A stretch of DNA of 9,234 nucleotides from JBFHNV01 sp965365655 (GTDB lineage Bacteria > Pseudomonadota > Gammaproteobacteria > HK1): contig CBDUCN010000215.1 of the NCBI GenBank assembly GCA_965365655.1, positions 1 through 9,234 of the forward strand, given 5' to 3'. Every line of letters begins with the position of its first letter. The stretch's first letter is position 1. Shown piece by piece: positions 1 to 5,644 of the stretch. Both the position numbers and the translations under genes were made by a program. A model generated the notes under the pieces. That model saw only the letters and a program-made list of their open reading frames with translations. It had not been told where the DNA came from and did no database searches.

Positions 1-599
1 GTGCGGCACTCCATCGCGTGTCCGCCGCCGCGGTGCTGGAACAGCGTGCGCCGCAAGACGCGGGCCGCGTTCGCGAACGCGGCGTCCACGTCGCCGTACT
101 CCAGCGACAGCGTGCCGGCGAGGTTGTCCTCGGCCTCCGGGTGCGCCTTCGCGGCGCCGGGCTCGAGCGCGGTGCGCACGTCGGCCGCGACCGGCAGCGG
201 CTCGTAGTCCACCTGCACGAGCTCCGCGGCGTCCTCGGCGACGTAGCGATCCGAGGCCAGCACCACCGCGACCGCCTCGCCGGCCAGCGCGACGCGATCG
301 CGCGCGAGCGCGAACGGCAGCGCGAGGTGCCGGATGGCGGGGTTCGGCACCAGCAGCGGCACCGGCTTCTCGCGCAGCGCCGGCGGCAGGTCCGCGTGGG
401 TGAACACCGCGTGCACCCCGTCGAGCGCGCGCGCGGCGGCACAGTCGACGGCGAGGATGCGCGCGTTCGCATAGGGGCTGCGCACGAAGGCCGCGTGCAG
501 CGCGCCGTCGATGCGCAGATCGTCCACGAAGCGGCCCTCGCCGCGCACGAGCGCGGGGTCCTCGACGCGCTTCACCGAGGTGCCGACGTAGCCGGTCAC
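1..599 (-). CDS. Molybdopterin-binding large subunit of a xanthine dehydrogenase/CO dehydrogenase-like (CoxL-type) hydroxylase, N-terminal part only
   Basis: The catalytic, molybdenum-cofactor subunit of a three-part molybdenum hydroxylase; the window holds only the first 199 residues and the gene continues past the left edge. I translated it from the reverse strand, starting at GTG 599-597. The family's N-terminal hammerhead domain is clear: GTSVKRVEDPALVRGEGRF (residues 6-23 region), LHAAFVRSPYANARI (34-48), then VALAGEAVAVVLASDRY (103-119) and QVDYEPLPV (129-137). The fragment ends in HRGGGHAMECR, where the family commonly has a PMEPR-like segment. GTG overlaps the stop of the 2Fe-2S subunit gene by 4 nt (GTGA), and a purine-rich ribosome site (GAGGGGAG) lies just upstream. 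The active-site loop that tells true CO dehydrogenase (AYxCSFR) from other hydroxylases lies outside the window, so the substrate cannot be named. It probably stays cytoplasmic, since no signal peptide is visible. Confidence 0.93.
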   Translation of the reverse strand, partial: MTGYVGTSVKRVEDPALVRGEGRFVDDLRIDGALHAAFVRSPYANARILAVDCAAARALDGVHAVFTHADLPPALREKPVPLLVPNPAIRHLALPFALARDRVALAGEAVAVVLASDRYVAEDAAELVQVDYEPLPVAADVRTALEPGAAKAHPEAEDNLAGTLSLEYGDVDAAFANAARVLRRTLFQHRGGGHAMECR

Positions 600-1081
600 G
601 CGCTCCCCTCGCGCATCGCCTTCGCCGCCGCGAGCGCCGCGTTCACGATCCCGGCGTAGCCGGTGCAGCGGCACAGGTTGCCGGAGATCGCGATGCGCAC
701 CTCGGCCTCGCTGGGATCCGGGTTGTCGCGCAGGAACTCGGTGAGCGTGGTGAGCATGCCGGGCGTGCAGTAGCCGCACTGCAGCGCGTGGTGGTCGATG
801 AAGGCCTGCTGCAGCGGGCTCAGCGCGCCGTCCGCGGCGAGCCCCTCGACGGTGGTCACCGACGCGCCGTCCGCCTGCACCGCGAGGGTCAGGCAGCCGC
901 GCACCGAGCGCCCGTCCAGCAGCACGGTGCACGCGCCGCACACGCCGTGCTCGCAGCCGAGGTGGGTGCCGGTGAGGCCGAGCTCGTTGCGCAGGAAGTC
1001 GGCCAGCGTGAGGCGCACCGGCACCTCGCGCTCGTGGCGCGCGCCGTTCACCTGCACCGCGATGCGCAGCCGCTCGCTCAC
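596..1081 (-). CDS. 2Fe-2S small subunit of the molybdenum hydroxylase (CoxS-type)
   Basis: Electron-transfer subunit that carries electrons from the molybdenum site to FAD through two [2Fe-2S] clusters. The 161 residues match the usual length. The N-terminal plant-ferredoxin-like domain has C43, C48, C51 (GCEHGVCGACTVLLDG) and C63. The C-terminal helical domain has C102 and C105 (QCGYCTPGM) and C137 and C139 (GNLCRCTGY). All eight cluster ligands are present, so the subunit looks functional. The start is GTG at 1081-1079, overlapping the TGA of the upstream FAD subunit by 4 nt; its own stop overlaps the GTG of the large subunit in the same way. No Shine-Dalgarno sequence is evident before this start, so translation probably depends on coupling. 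The family assignment is firm; the substrate of the whole enzyme is not known. Confidence 0.96.
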   Translation of the reverse strand: MSERLRIAVQVNGARHEREVPVRLTLADFLRNELGLTGTHLGCEHGVCGACTVLLDGRSVRGCLTLAVQADGASVTTVEGLAADGALSPLQQAFIDHHALQCGYCTPGMLTTLTEFLRDNPDPSEAEVRIAISGNLCRCTGYAGIVNAALAAAKAMREGSA

Positions 1082-1953
1082 GCCGCGGCGGCGGCGCCGG
1101 CGGCGTTCGCCAGCGCGTGCTCCAGCGCGCGGCGCGTGACCACGGCGGCGATCCTGCGGCGATAGTGCGCGCTCGCGTGCACGTCGTCGATGCCGGGCAC
1201 GTCCAGCGCGCAGCGCGCGGCGGCACGCAGCCGGTCCGGGCGCGGCGGGTGGCCGGTGAGCTCGGCCTCGGCCGCAGGGAGGCGCAGCGGCGCGTCATCG
1301 ACACCGATCAACGCGACGGCGCAGCGCGCGACGGCGCCGTCCTCGACGTGCAGCAGCGCCGCCGCGCCCGCGAGCGCAAAATCGCCGTGGCGGCGTGCGA
1401 TCTCGTGGAAGCCGGCACCGTGACCCGCGGGCCAGCACGCGATGCGCACCCGCGCGAGCAGCTCGCCCGGCTCCAGCGCCGGCGTCATCCACGCCAGCGG
1501 CCAGTCCGCCATCGCGACCGTGCGCTCGCCGGCGGGGCCGCGCACGACGAGCTCCGCGTCCAGCGCGCGCAGCACGCCCGGCAGCTCGGCGGCCGGATCC
1601 AGGTGCGCGAGGCTGCCGCCCAGGGTGCCGCGGTTGCGCGTCTGCAGGTGCCCCACGTGGTGCAGCGCCAGGGTCAGCAGCGGGCAGCGCGCCGCGACCT
1701 CGGGTGAGTCCTTGATCGCACGCTGGCGGGTCATCGCGCCGATCACGAGGGTGTCGCCGTCGACCTCGATGCCGGAGAGCTCCTCGACGCGCCCGAGGTC
1801 GATCACGTGGGCCGGCGTCACGTAGCGGAAGTTCATCATCGGCATCAGCGACTGCCCGCCGGCGAGCAGCTTCGCGTCGTCGAGGCGCGCGAGGAGTTCG
1901 ATCGCCTCGTCGACCGTGCCCGGGCGGTGGTAGCCGAACGGCGCCGGCTTCAC
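1078..1953 (-). CDS. FAD-binding medium subunit of the molybdenum hydroxylase (CoxM-type)
   Basis: Flavoprotein subunit that receives electrons from the 2Fe-2S subunit and passes them to the final acceptor. It has 291 residues, the usual length for CoxM-like proteins. The two FAD pyrophosphate-binding motifs are visible: AGGQSLMPMMNFR (31-43) and TLGGSLAHLDPAAELP (110-125). The C-terminal flavoprotein domain includes HASAHYRRRIAAVVTRRALEHAL-like sequence at 259-281. I chose GTG 1953-1951 because it gives the canonical N-terminus (VKPAPFGYHRP), has GGAGG 6 nt upstream, and overlaps the SRPBCC gene's TGA as GTGA. The same frame stays open upstream to about 2475, but that part is Arg-rich antisense-like sequence with no family similarity. 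Gene order here is SRPBCC-FAD-2Fe-2S-Mo. Confidence 0.95.
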   Translation of the reverse strand: MKPAPFGYHRPGTVDEAIELLARLDDAKLLAGGQSLMPMMNFRYVTPAHVIDLGRVEELSGIEVDGDTLVIGAMTRQRAIKDSPEVAARCPLLTLALHHVGHLQTRNRGTLGGSLAHLDPAAELPGVLRALDAELVVRGPAGERTVAMADWPLAWMTPALEPGELLARVRIACWPAGHGAGFHEIARRHGDFALAGAAALLHVEDGAVARCAVALIGVDDAPLRLPAAEAELTGHPPRPDRLRAAARCALDVPGIDDVHASAHYRRRIAAVVTRRALEHALANAAGAAAAA

Positions 1954-2435
1954 GCCGCGCCTCCGCCGGCGGGCTCGCCGTCGCCGGCGATCAGGCGCTT
2001 GCGCAGGCACTCGGCGAAGCGCCCGATCATGAAGCCGGACACCCTGGAGACGACGCCGGCGCTGCGCCCGTACTGCGCCGCCTGTCCGGACAGCGTGAGG
2101 TCGGTGACGATGTCGACGCGGGTGCCGTCGCCCGCGGGCGCGAGCCGGAACTCGATCGCCGCGTCGGCGGTGCCGCGGTTGCGCGCCTCGCGCGCGCTGG
2201 CCGCGGCGCGCACGAGGCCGGCGCCGGGGTCGCGCTCGACGAAGCGCATCTCGCCGACGAAGCTCATGCCCACCGGCCCGAGCTTCACCGCGAGCTCGCC
2301 GCGGTAGGTGTCGGCGTCCACCGCCTCGCTGAGCGTCGCGCCGGGCAGGCACGGCGCCACGCGGGCGACGTCGGTGAGCAACGTCCACGCCTCGTGCGGC
2401 GGGATGGGCACTTCGAAGCCGTTCTCGATCTTCAC
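1950..2435 (-). CDS. SRPBCC-fold CoxG-like protein (CO dehydrogenase subunit G family)
   Basis: A 161-residue member of the CoxG/SRPBCC family, hydrophobic-cavity proteins encoded with Cox-type molybdenum hydroxylases. Family members have been linked to membrane attachment of the enzyme or to quinone delivery. Typical signatures are the start MKIENGFEVPIPPHEAW, then LLTDVARVAPCLPGA (18-32), DTYRGELAVKLGPV (42-55) and DGTRVDIVTDLTLSGQAAQYGR (103-124 region). The protein ends in EPAGGGAA without a hydrophobic C-terminal helix, so the membrane anchor of longer CoxG proteins is missing. The start is GTG 2435-2433, which gives the canonical N-terminus although no good Shine-Dalgarno is visible. 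An imperfect hairpin (GTCTG/CAGAC outer stem) lies at about 2437-2466 just upstream. Its end overlaps the FAD subunit start, so it is first in the tightly coupled enzyme unit. Confidence 0.92.
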   Translation of the reverse strand: MKIENGFEVPIPPHEAWTLLTDVARVAPCLPGATLSEAVDADTYRGELAVKLGPVGMSFVGEMRFVERDPGAGLVRAAASAREARNRGTADAAIEFRLAPAGDGTRVDIVTDLTLSGQAAQYGRSAGVVSRVSGFMIGRFAECLRKRLIAGDGEPAGGGAA

Positions 2436-2520
2436 GTCTGTGCGCTGCGGTGAGCGTGCGCAGACTGAGTATCACGCGCCGCCCGCACGCGCCAGTGGCA
2501 GCCGGCGCCGCGGCACGGCG

Positions 2521-2955
2521 TCAGTCCGCGTCCGCTCCCTGCGGCGCCAGGCCCGCCCCGGCCCCCGCCCGGTCCGCGGACCGGGCCCGGTACTCGCCCG
2601 GCGCGACGGTCATGTGCACCAGCATCGGCACGAACACGCCGAGCACGAACAGCTTGTTGATGAACCAGTTCGTCGACCAGATCGTCCACTCGGGCGCGCC
2701 GAAGAAGATCACGAACTTCGTGGTCACGATGGCCACCTCCACCATCGCGACCACGAGCGCGAGCATGAACAGGTACCGCACGCGTGCGATCAGCGCCCAG
2801 CCCAGCCAGCAGTGCGCGACCCACCAGAAGTCCCACCACACGTAGGTGAGCGGCGGCGCGCCCTCGGCGAGCGCCCACGCGATGGGGAACACGAACTTGA
2901 TCACCAGCGTCCACGCCGCGAGCACGAACAGGAAGTGGGCGAGGAACAGGCGCAC
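2521..2955 (-). CDS. Small polytopic membrane protein of unknown function
   Basis: I do not recognise the family. The 144-residue protein has four likely membrane helices at about 3-29, 40-57, 60-86 and 98-118, and a hydrophilic Ala/Gly/Asp-rich tail (119-144). It is rich in aromatic residues (WWDFWWVAHCWLGW at 40-53), with histidines H7, H48 and H114 in or next to helices. Such histidines could bind haem or quinone, but that is speculation. It starts at GTG 2955-2953, only 3 nt after the stop of the Tat-type oxidoreductase gene. No ribosome site is obvious, so translational coupling to that gene is likely. The two may form one unit, with the exported Fe-S oxidoreductase exchanging electrons with this membrane partner. 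An 85-nt gap separates it from the CoxG-like gene downstream on the same strand, so one long operon is possible but not shown. Confidence 0.82.
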   Translation of the reverse strand: MRLFLAHFLFVLAAWTLVIKFVFPIAWALAEGAPPLTYVWWDFWWVAHCWLGWALIARVRYLFMLALVVAMVEVAIVTTKFVIFFGAPEWTIWSTNWFINKLFVLGVFVPMLVHMTVAPGEYRARSADRAGAGAGLAPQGADAD

Positions 2956-2958
2956 GGG

Positions 2959-4149
2959 TCACGCGAGGCGCGCGGCGGCGTCGCGGGTGAAGGCGGCGAT
3001 GGGGATGCCGTTCGGACACGCGTTCAGGCACGGCTGCTCCACGCAGCCCGCGCAGGCCGCGGCACCGTCGCCCAGCGCCGCGTAGTCCATGCGCGCGAGC
3101 GCGCGGTCGCCGTAGTCCACGTCGTACATCCGGGTGCGCAGCACCTCGCCGATCGGCACGCCCGCCGGACACGCCCCGTCGCAGCGGTTGCAGCCCTGCT
3201 GGCAGTGGCGCGGCCCCTGCAGCGCGGCGTAGCGCGCGAGCAGGCGGAAGTCGCCGCCGCTCACCGAGGTGCCGCCGGAGGCGGCGACGAACTCGTCGAT
3301 CTCGCTGCGCGACGTCATCGAGATCAGCGCCGCGTCGGCCTTGCCGCTCGCGAGCACCCAGCGCAGCGCGGCCTGCGCGAACGTCGCGCCGCCGGACTCG
3401 TACGGACGCATGTCGTTCAGCCGCCCGCCCATCAGCGTCTTCATCGCGACGACGCCCACGCCCTTCGCCCGCGCCCGATCCAGCACCGGCGGCAGGTCCG
3501 GCTGCAGCGCGACGAAGTGGAACGTATGGCGCATGCGGTCGTAGAACTCCGGGTCCTGCCCGAAGCTGAACGCGGTGAGGATCACGTCCACGAGGTCGTT
3601 CGCGAGCGCGAAGTCCAGCGCGTCCACCAGCCGGCTGCCGTGGCCCGACATCCCGCGGAAACGGATCTTGCCCTGGCGCTTCGCGAGCTCGGTGAACTCG
3701 TGCCACTCGGTGTTGCGCATGCGGTCCACGTCGTTGACCGCGTGGTTGTAGTAGATGTCCACGTGGTCGGTGCGAAGGCGCTCCAGGCTCTCCTCGAGCG
3801 AGCGCATCATCTCGCGGCGACTGTCCCCGGCGCCGGCCTTCGTCTTCGACGCGATCACCACCTGCTCGCGTACGCCCGACAGGGCCTGCCCCATCGCCTC
3901 CTCGGAGCTGCCCCAGCGGTAGCTCTCGGCGGTGTCGAAGTAGGTCACGCCTCGCGCGAACGCGTGGCGCACCAGCGCCGGATCGGTGAGCCGGCTGCCG
4001 CCGAAGGAGATGTCGGACACGCGCAGCCCGGTGCGCCCGAGCGTGACGTGGCGCTGGATGGCCGGGACGGGTGCAGCGCGCACCGCGCCCGGCGCGACCC
4101 CGCCCGCGAGACCGAGCCCTGCACTGCCGAGGAAGCGGCGCCTGTCCAT
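2959..4149 (-). CDS. Tat-exported aldo/keto reductase with C-terminal 4Fe-4S ferredoxin-like domain
   Basis: A 396-residue oxidoreductase. The N-terminus is a twin-arginine signal (DRRRFLGSAGLGLAGG, then a likely cleavage near VRA/AP at 24-27), suggesting export of the folded, cofactor-loaded protein. The aldo/keto reductase barrel follows (about 35-300), with a plausible catalytic tetrad D72, Y77 (FDTAESY), K102 (IASKTK) and H136 (YYNHAVND). After the barrel come two cysteine clusters: C316, C320, C323, C327-P and C366, C369, C374, C378-P. These resemble the 4Fe-4S motifs of Fe-S-containing aldo/keto reductases, with slightly unusual spacing (CX3CX2CX3CP and CX2CX4CX3CP). I chose ATG 4149-4147 because it starts the Tat signal and has GGAG 9 nt upstream; the frame stays open to 4494, but that part is antisense to the anti-sigma gene. 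The substrate is unknown. It is the first gene of the leftward group. Confidence 0.92.
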   Translation of the reverse strand: MDRRRFLGSAGLGLAGGVAPGAVRAAPVPAIQRHVTLGRTGLRVSDISFGGSRLTDPALVRHAFARGVTYFDTAESYRWGSSEEAMGQALSGVREQVVIASKTKAGAGDSRREMMRSLEESLERLRTDHVDIYYNHAVNDVDRMRNTEWHEFTELAKRQGKIRFRGMSGHGSRLVDALDFALANDLVDVILTAFSFGQDPEFYDRMRHTFHFVALQPDLPPVLDRARAKGVGVVAMKTLMGGRLNDMRPYESGGATFAQAALRWVLASGKADAALISMTSRSEIDEFVAASGGTSVSGGDFRLLARYAALQGPRHCQQGCNRCDGACPAGVPIGEVLRTRMYDVDYGDRALARMDYAALGDGAAACAGCVEQPCLNACPNGIPIAAFTRDAAARLA

Positions 4150-4304
4150 GCGGTGGAGCTCCGGAACGTGCCGAAGCCGAATCCTAAAGGGGTGTCCCGG
4201 ATTGCGCGACACGGCCGGCGCCGTGCGGGAGCGCCGTGCCCGCGCCTGCGCGCCGCGCCGTCGTCGCGACACGGCGGGACGCACCGGTCGCGCGCGCGGC
4301 GCGC
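4150..4304. other. Spacer between the anti-sigma gene and the oxidoreductase gene
   Basis: 155 nt without a gene. It should hold the end of the sigma/anti-sigma transcript and the start of the next leftward one, but I see no clear terminator with a T-run and no convincing sigma-70 promoter. There is a small inverted repeat (CACGGC, 4 nt, GCCGTG) at 4210-4225. The 10-mer CGCGACACGG occurs twice, at 4205-4214 and 4265-4274. GGAG upstream of ATG 4149 is the oxidoreductase ribosome site. Confidence 0.5.
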
Positions 4305-4883
4305 CTACGGGTAGTAGCGCACCCGCACCCGCCAGCGGCCGTCCTCGCCGCGGCACGCGACGCCTGCCTCGCGGCGCGACGCGCCGTCGACGACGCGCAC
4401 CTCCTCGAACTCGCGGCAGAAGCGTCCCGACTCGCTGCGGTAGCTCGACACCGGCACGACGCGGCCCGTCTCGCCGCTGGCGTCGTCGATCCACGACCAG
4501 GGCACGCCGCTGGGGCGCCCCTCCAGCGACTGCTGCAGCGCCGCCGCGCGCACCGCGTCCGCGTCACCGGCGCCCGCGGGCGCCCACGGTGCGGCCGCGC
4601 CGACGGCAAGCCCGACGGCGAGCGCCGCGAGCGATGCGGCGAGCGCGACCGGCACGCGGGCAGCACGCGGTCGCGCCGGCGCGGCGGGCGCCGACAGCGG
4701 CGGCGCGCCGTGCAGCACGTGGTTGAACGCCGAACGCACCAGCGCCGAGCCGGCGCGCAGCTCGCGAACCCGCGCCGCACGCACCGGGTCGCGGAACAGC
4801 ACCGCCTCCACCTCGCGTGCGGTGACCGCGTCCAGCTCGCCGTCCGCGTAGCTCATCAGCTCCGTATCGTCCACGTCACGCAT
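4305..4883 (-). CDS. Membrane anti-sigma factor with an extracytoplasmic surface-antigen-like domain
   Basis: Predicted inner-membrane anti-sigma factor for the ECF sigma factor encoded just upstream. The 192-residue protein begins with an anti-sigma-type cytoplasmic helical segment (DDTELMSYADGELDAV at 5-20, then EVEAVLFRDPVRAARVRELR, 24-43). It lacks the HxxxCxxC zinc motif of many such proteins. One membrane helix lies at about 77-99. The outer part (about 107-192) resembles the RT0821/Lpp0805-type surface-antigen domain, with VPVSSYRSESGRFCREFEE and C156 and C177. The same domain occurs in the lipoprotein at 7033-7431. I prefer ATG 4883-4881 over ATG 4901 because GGAGGA (4891-4896) sits 7 nt before it. 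It overlaps the sigma gene by 8 nt. The pairing and topology are inferred; the anti-sigma role rests on context and N-terminal pattern. Confidence 0.85.
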   Translation of the reverse strand: MRDVDDTELMSYADGELDAVTAREVEAVLFRDPVRAARVRELRAGSALVRSAFNHVLHGAPPLSAPAAPARPRAARVPVALAASLAALAVGLAVGAAAPWAPAGAGDADAVRAAALQQSLEGRPSGVPWSWIDDASGETGRVVPVSSYRSESGRFCREFEEVRVVDGASRREAGVACRGEDGRWRVRVRYYP

Positions 4884-5421
4884 GGGTGCGTCCTCCGGCA
4901 TGCACGGGGGTGACCTCGGGCGCCGGCTCGATCAGCTCGCGCAGCGTGCCGCGCGCCCGCGACAGCCGGCTGGTCAGCGTGCCCACCGGGATCCCGAGGA
5001 CCTCGGCGGACTCCTGGTAGGAGAGCCCCTCCACCACGACCAGCAGCAGGCACGCGCGCTGATCCTCCGGGAGCTGCCACACGCAGCGGCGCACGCGCTC
5101 CAGTGCGACCTGGCCGTGTGCCGTGTCCGCGGTGTCGGCGGTTGCGTCGCGCACGTCCAGGCGCTCGAGCACGTCGTGGCGTGTCTTCTCGGCGCGGTGC
5201 CGGTTGAAGTGGATGGACTGCACGATCCGGTACATCCAGCTGTCGAGCCGGGTGCCGCCGCGCCACTGATCCAGGCGCTCCAGGGCCCGCGCACAGGCCG
5301 CCTGCACGAGGTCGTCGGCGTCGTGGGTGGAGCCGCACAGCCCGTAGGCGAAGCGGCGAAGACGCGGCATCAGCGCAACCATCGCGGCGTGCAGCGAGGC
5401 ATTTTCGGAATCCGTCCTCAT
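4876..5421 (-). CDS. ECF-family RNA polymerase sigma factor (sigma-70 family, extracytoplasmic function)
   Basis: An alternative sigma factor of 181 residues with the two ECF domains. Region 2 spans about 11-80, with FAYGLCGSTHDADDLVQAAC (24-43) and the core-binding/-10 recognition stretch around RLDSWMYRIVQSIHFNRHR (58-76). Region 4 spans about 107-165, with LPEDQRACLLLVVVEGLSY (117-135) and a helix-turn-helix ESAEVLGIPVGTLTSRLSRA (137-156). There is no SnoaL-like or other C-terminal extension. ATG 5421-5419 has AGGA (5429-5432) 7 nt upstream. Its end overlaps the anti-sigma gene, so the pair is co-translated. It is divergent from the Hint-domain gene, and the spacer has matching promoter-like elements facing both ways, suggesting it activates its own operon and the neighbouring one. 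The ECF subgroup is not identified. Confidence 0.94.
   Translation of the reverse strand: MRTDSENASLHAAMVALMPRLRRFAYGLCGSTHDADDLVQAACARALERLDQWRGGTRLDSWMYRIVQSIHFNRHRAEKTRHDVLERLDVRDATADTADTAHGQVALERVRRCVWQLPEDQRACLLLVVVEGLSYQESAEVLGIPVGTLTSRLSRARGTLRELIEPAPEVTPVHAGGRTHA
4891..4896 (-). promoter_or_regulatory. Ribosome binding site deciding the anti-sigma start
   Basis: GGAGGA on the minus strand, 7 nt before ATG 4883. The alternative ATG 4901 has only GAGG about 12 nt away. The site lies inside the end of the sigma gene, as expected for a coupled pair. Confidence 0.75.
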
Positions 5422-5470
5422 CGATGCGTCCTGTAGCACCCGCCGCCATTTCGCCGCACGCCTTGCAGAT

Positions 5471-5497
5471 ACAACACGCCGGCGGCGTGTTTGTTCC
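5471..5497 (-). promoter_or_regulatory. Candidate ECF-type promoter for the sigma/anti-sigma operon
   Basis: On the minus strand GGAAC (5497-5493) is followed after 14 nt by CGTGTTGT (5478-5471). GGAAC is the classic -35 core of many ECF promoters; the second element would be the -10 region, leaving a leader of roughly 40 nt to ATG 5421. The same layout appears on the plus strand at 5559-5585. A second GGAAC on the minus strand lies at 5521-5517 with no matching -10. The promoter role is inferred. Confidence 0.55.
5473..5491. repeat. 8-bp perfect inverted repeat over the sigma-operon promoter
   Basis: AACACGCC, GGC, GGCGTGTT. It covers most of the spacer and -10 side of the candidate sigma promoter, so it could be an operator or a hairpin in leader RNA. 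No regulator for it is visible in the window. Confidence 0.6.
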
Positions 5498-5500
5498 GCC

Positions 5501-5510
5501 GCATCGATGC
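5501..5510. repeat. 10-bp perfect palindrome GCATCGATGC
   Basis: A perfect palindrome in the middle of the divergent spacer. Its 9-mer CATCGATGC recurs at 5419-5427, overlapping the sigma start codon. This could be a regulator half-site pair or chance. Confidence 0.45.
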
Positions 5511-5558
5511 TTTCGCGTTCCGTGTCGCGGATTTGTGAGCCAGTCGACGAAGTGGCGT

Positions 5559-5585
5559 GGAAGGTGCGCAGCCCCCGCGTGTTGT
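5559..5585 (+). promoter_or_regulatory. Candidate ECF-type promoter for the Hint-protein/lipoprotein operon
   Basis: GGAAG (5559-5563), a 14-nt spacer, then CGTGTTGT (5578-5585). This is the same arrangement as the minus-strand element that faces it, including a shared 9-mer GCGTGTTGT. The leader to ATG 5645 would be about 50 nt. The last base of the -35 (G rather than C) departs from the GGAAC core. The promoter role is inferred. Confidence 0.52.
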
Positions 5586-5602
5586 CCCTGCAACGACACG
5601 CG
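5576..5602. repeat. 10-bp inverted repeat over the plus-strand -10 element
   Basis: CGCGTGTTGT (5576-5585), loop CCCTGCA, ACGACACGCG (5593-5602). All ten positions pair in RNA if one G-U is allowed. It begins within the candidate -10 and ends about 43 nt before the ATG, so it may be an operator or a 5' leader structure. Confidence 0.55.
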
Positions 5603-5644
5603 ACACCGCGCGCCGGCCGATTCATCCAACAGGACGACGACGTC

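Noticed and set aside
1..1081. True aerobic CO dehydrogenase (coxSL)
   Set aside because: The diagnostic active-site loop of the large subunit lies outside the window, so only the broader family is claimed.
1954..2475. Long N-terminal extension of the FAD subunit
   Set aside because: Arg-rich out-of-frame reading of the CoxG-like gene; the canonical N-terminus starts at GTG 1953.
4150..4494. 115-residue N-terminal extension of the aldo/keto reductase
   Set aside because: Arg-rich sequence antisense to the anti-sigma gene; it would bury the Tat signal, which must be N-terminal.
5507..5644. Upstream extension of the Hint gene to ATG 5507
   Set aside because: It would cover the candidate plus promoter and place non-signal sequence before a plausible signal peptide; ATG 5645 has its own AGGA.
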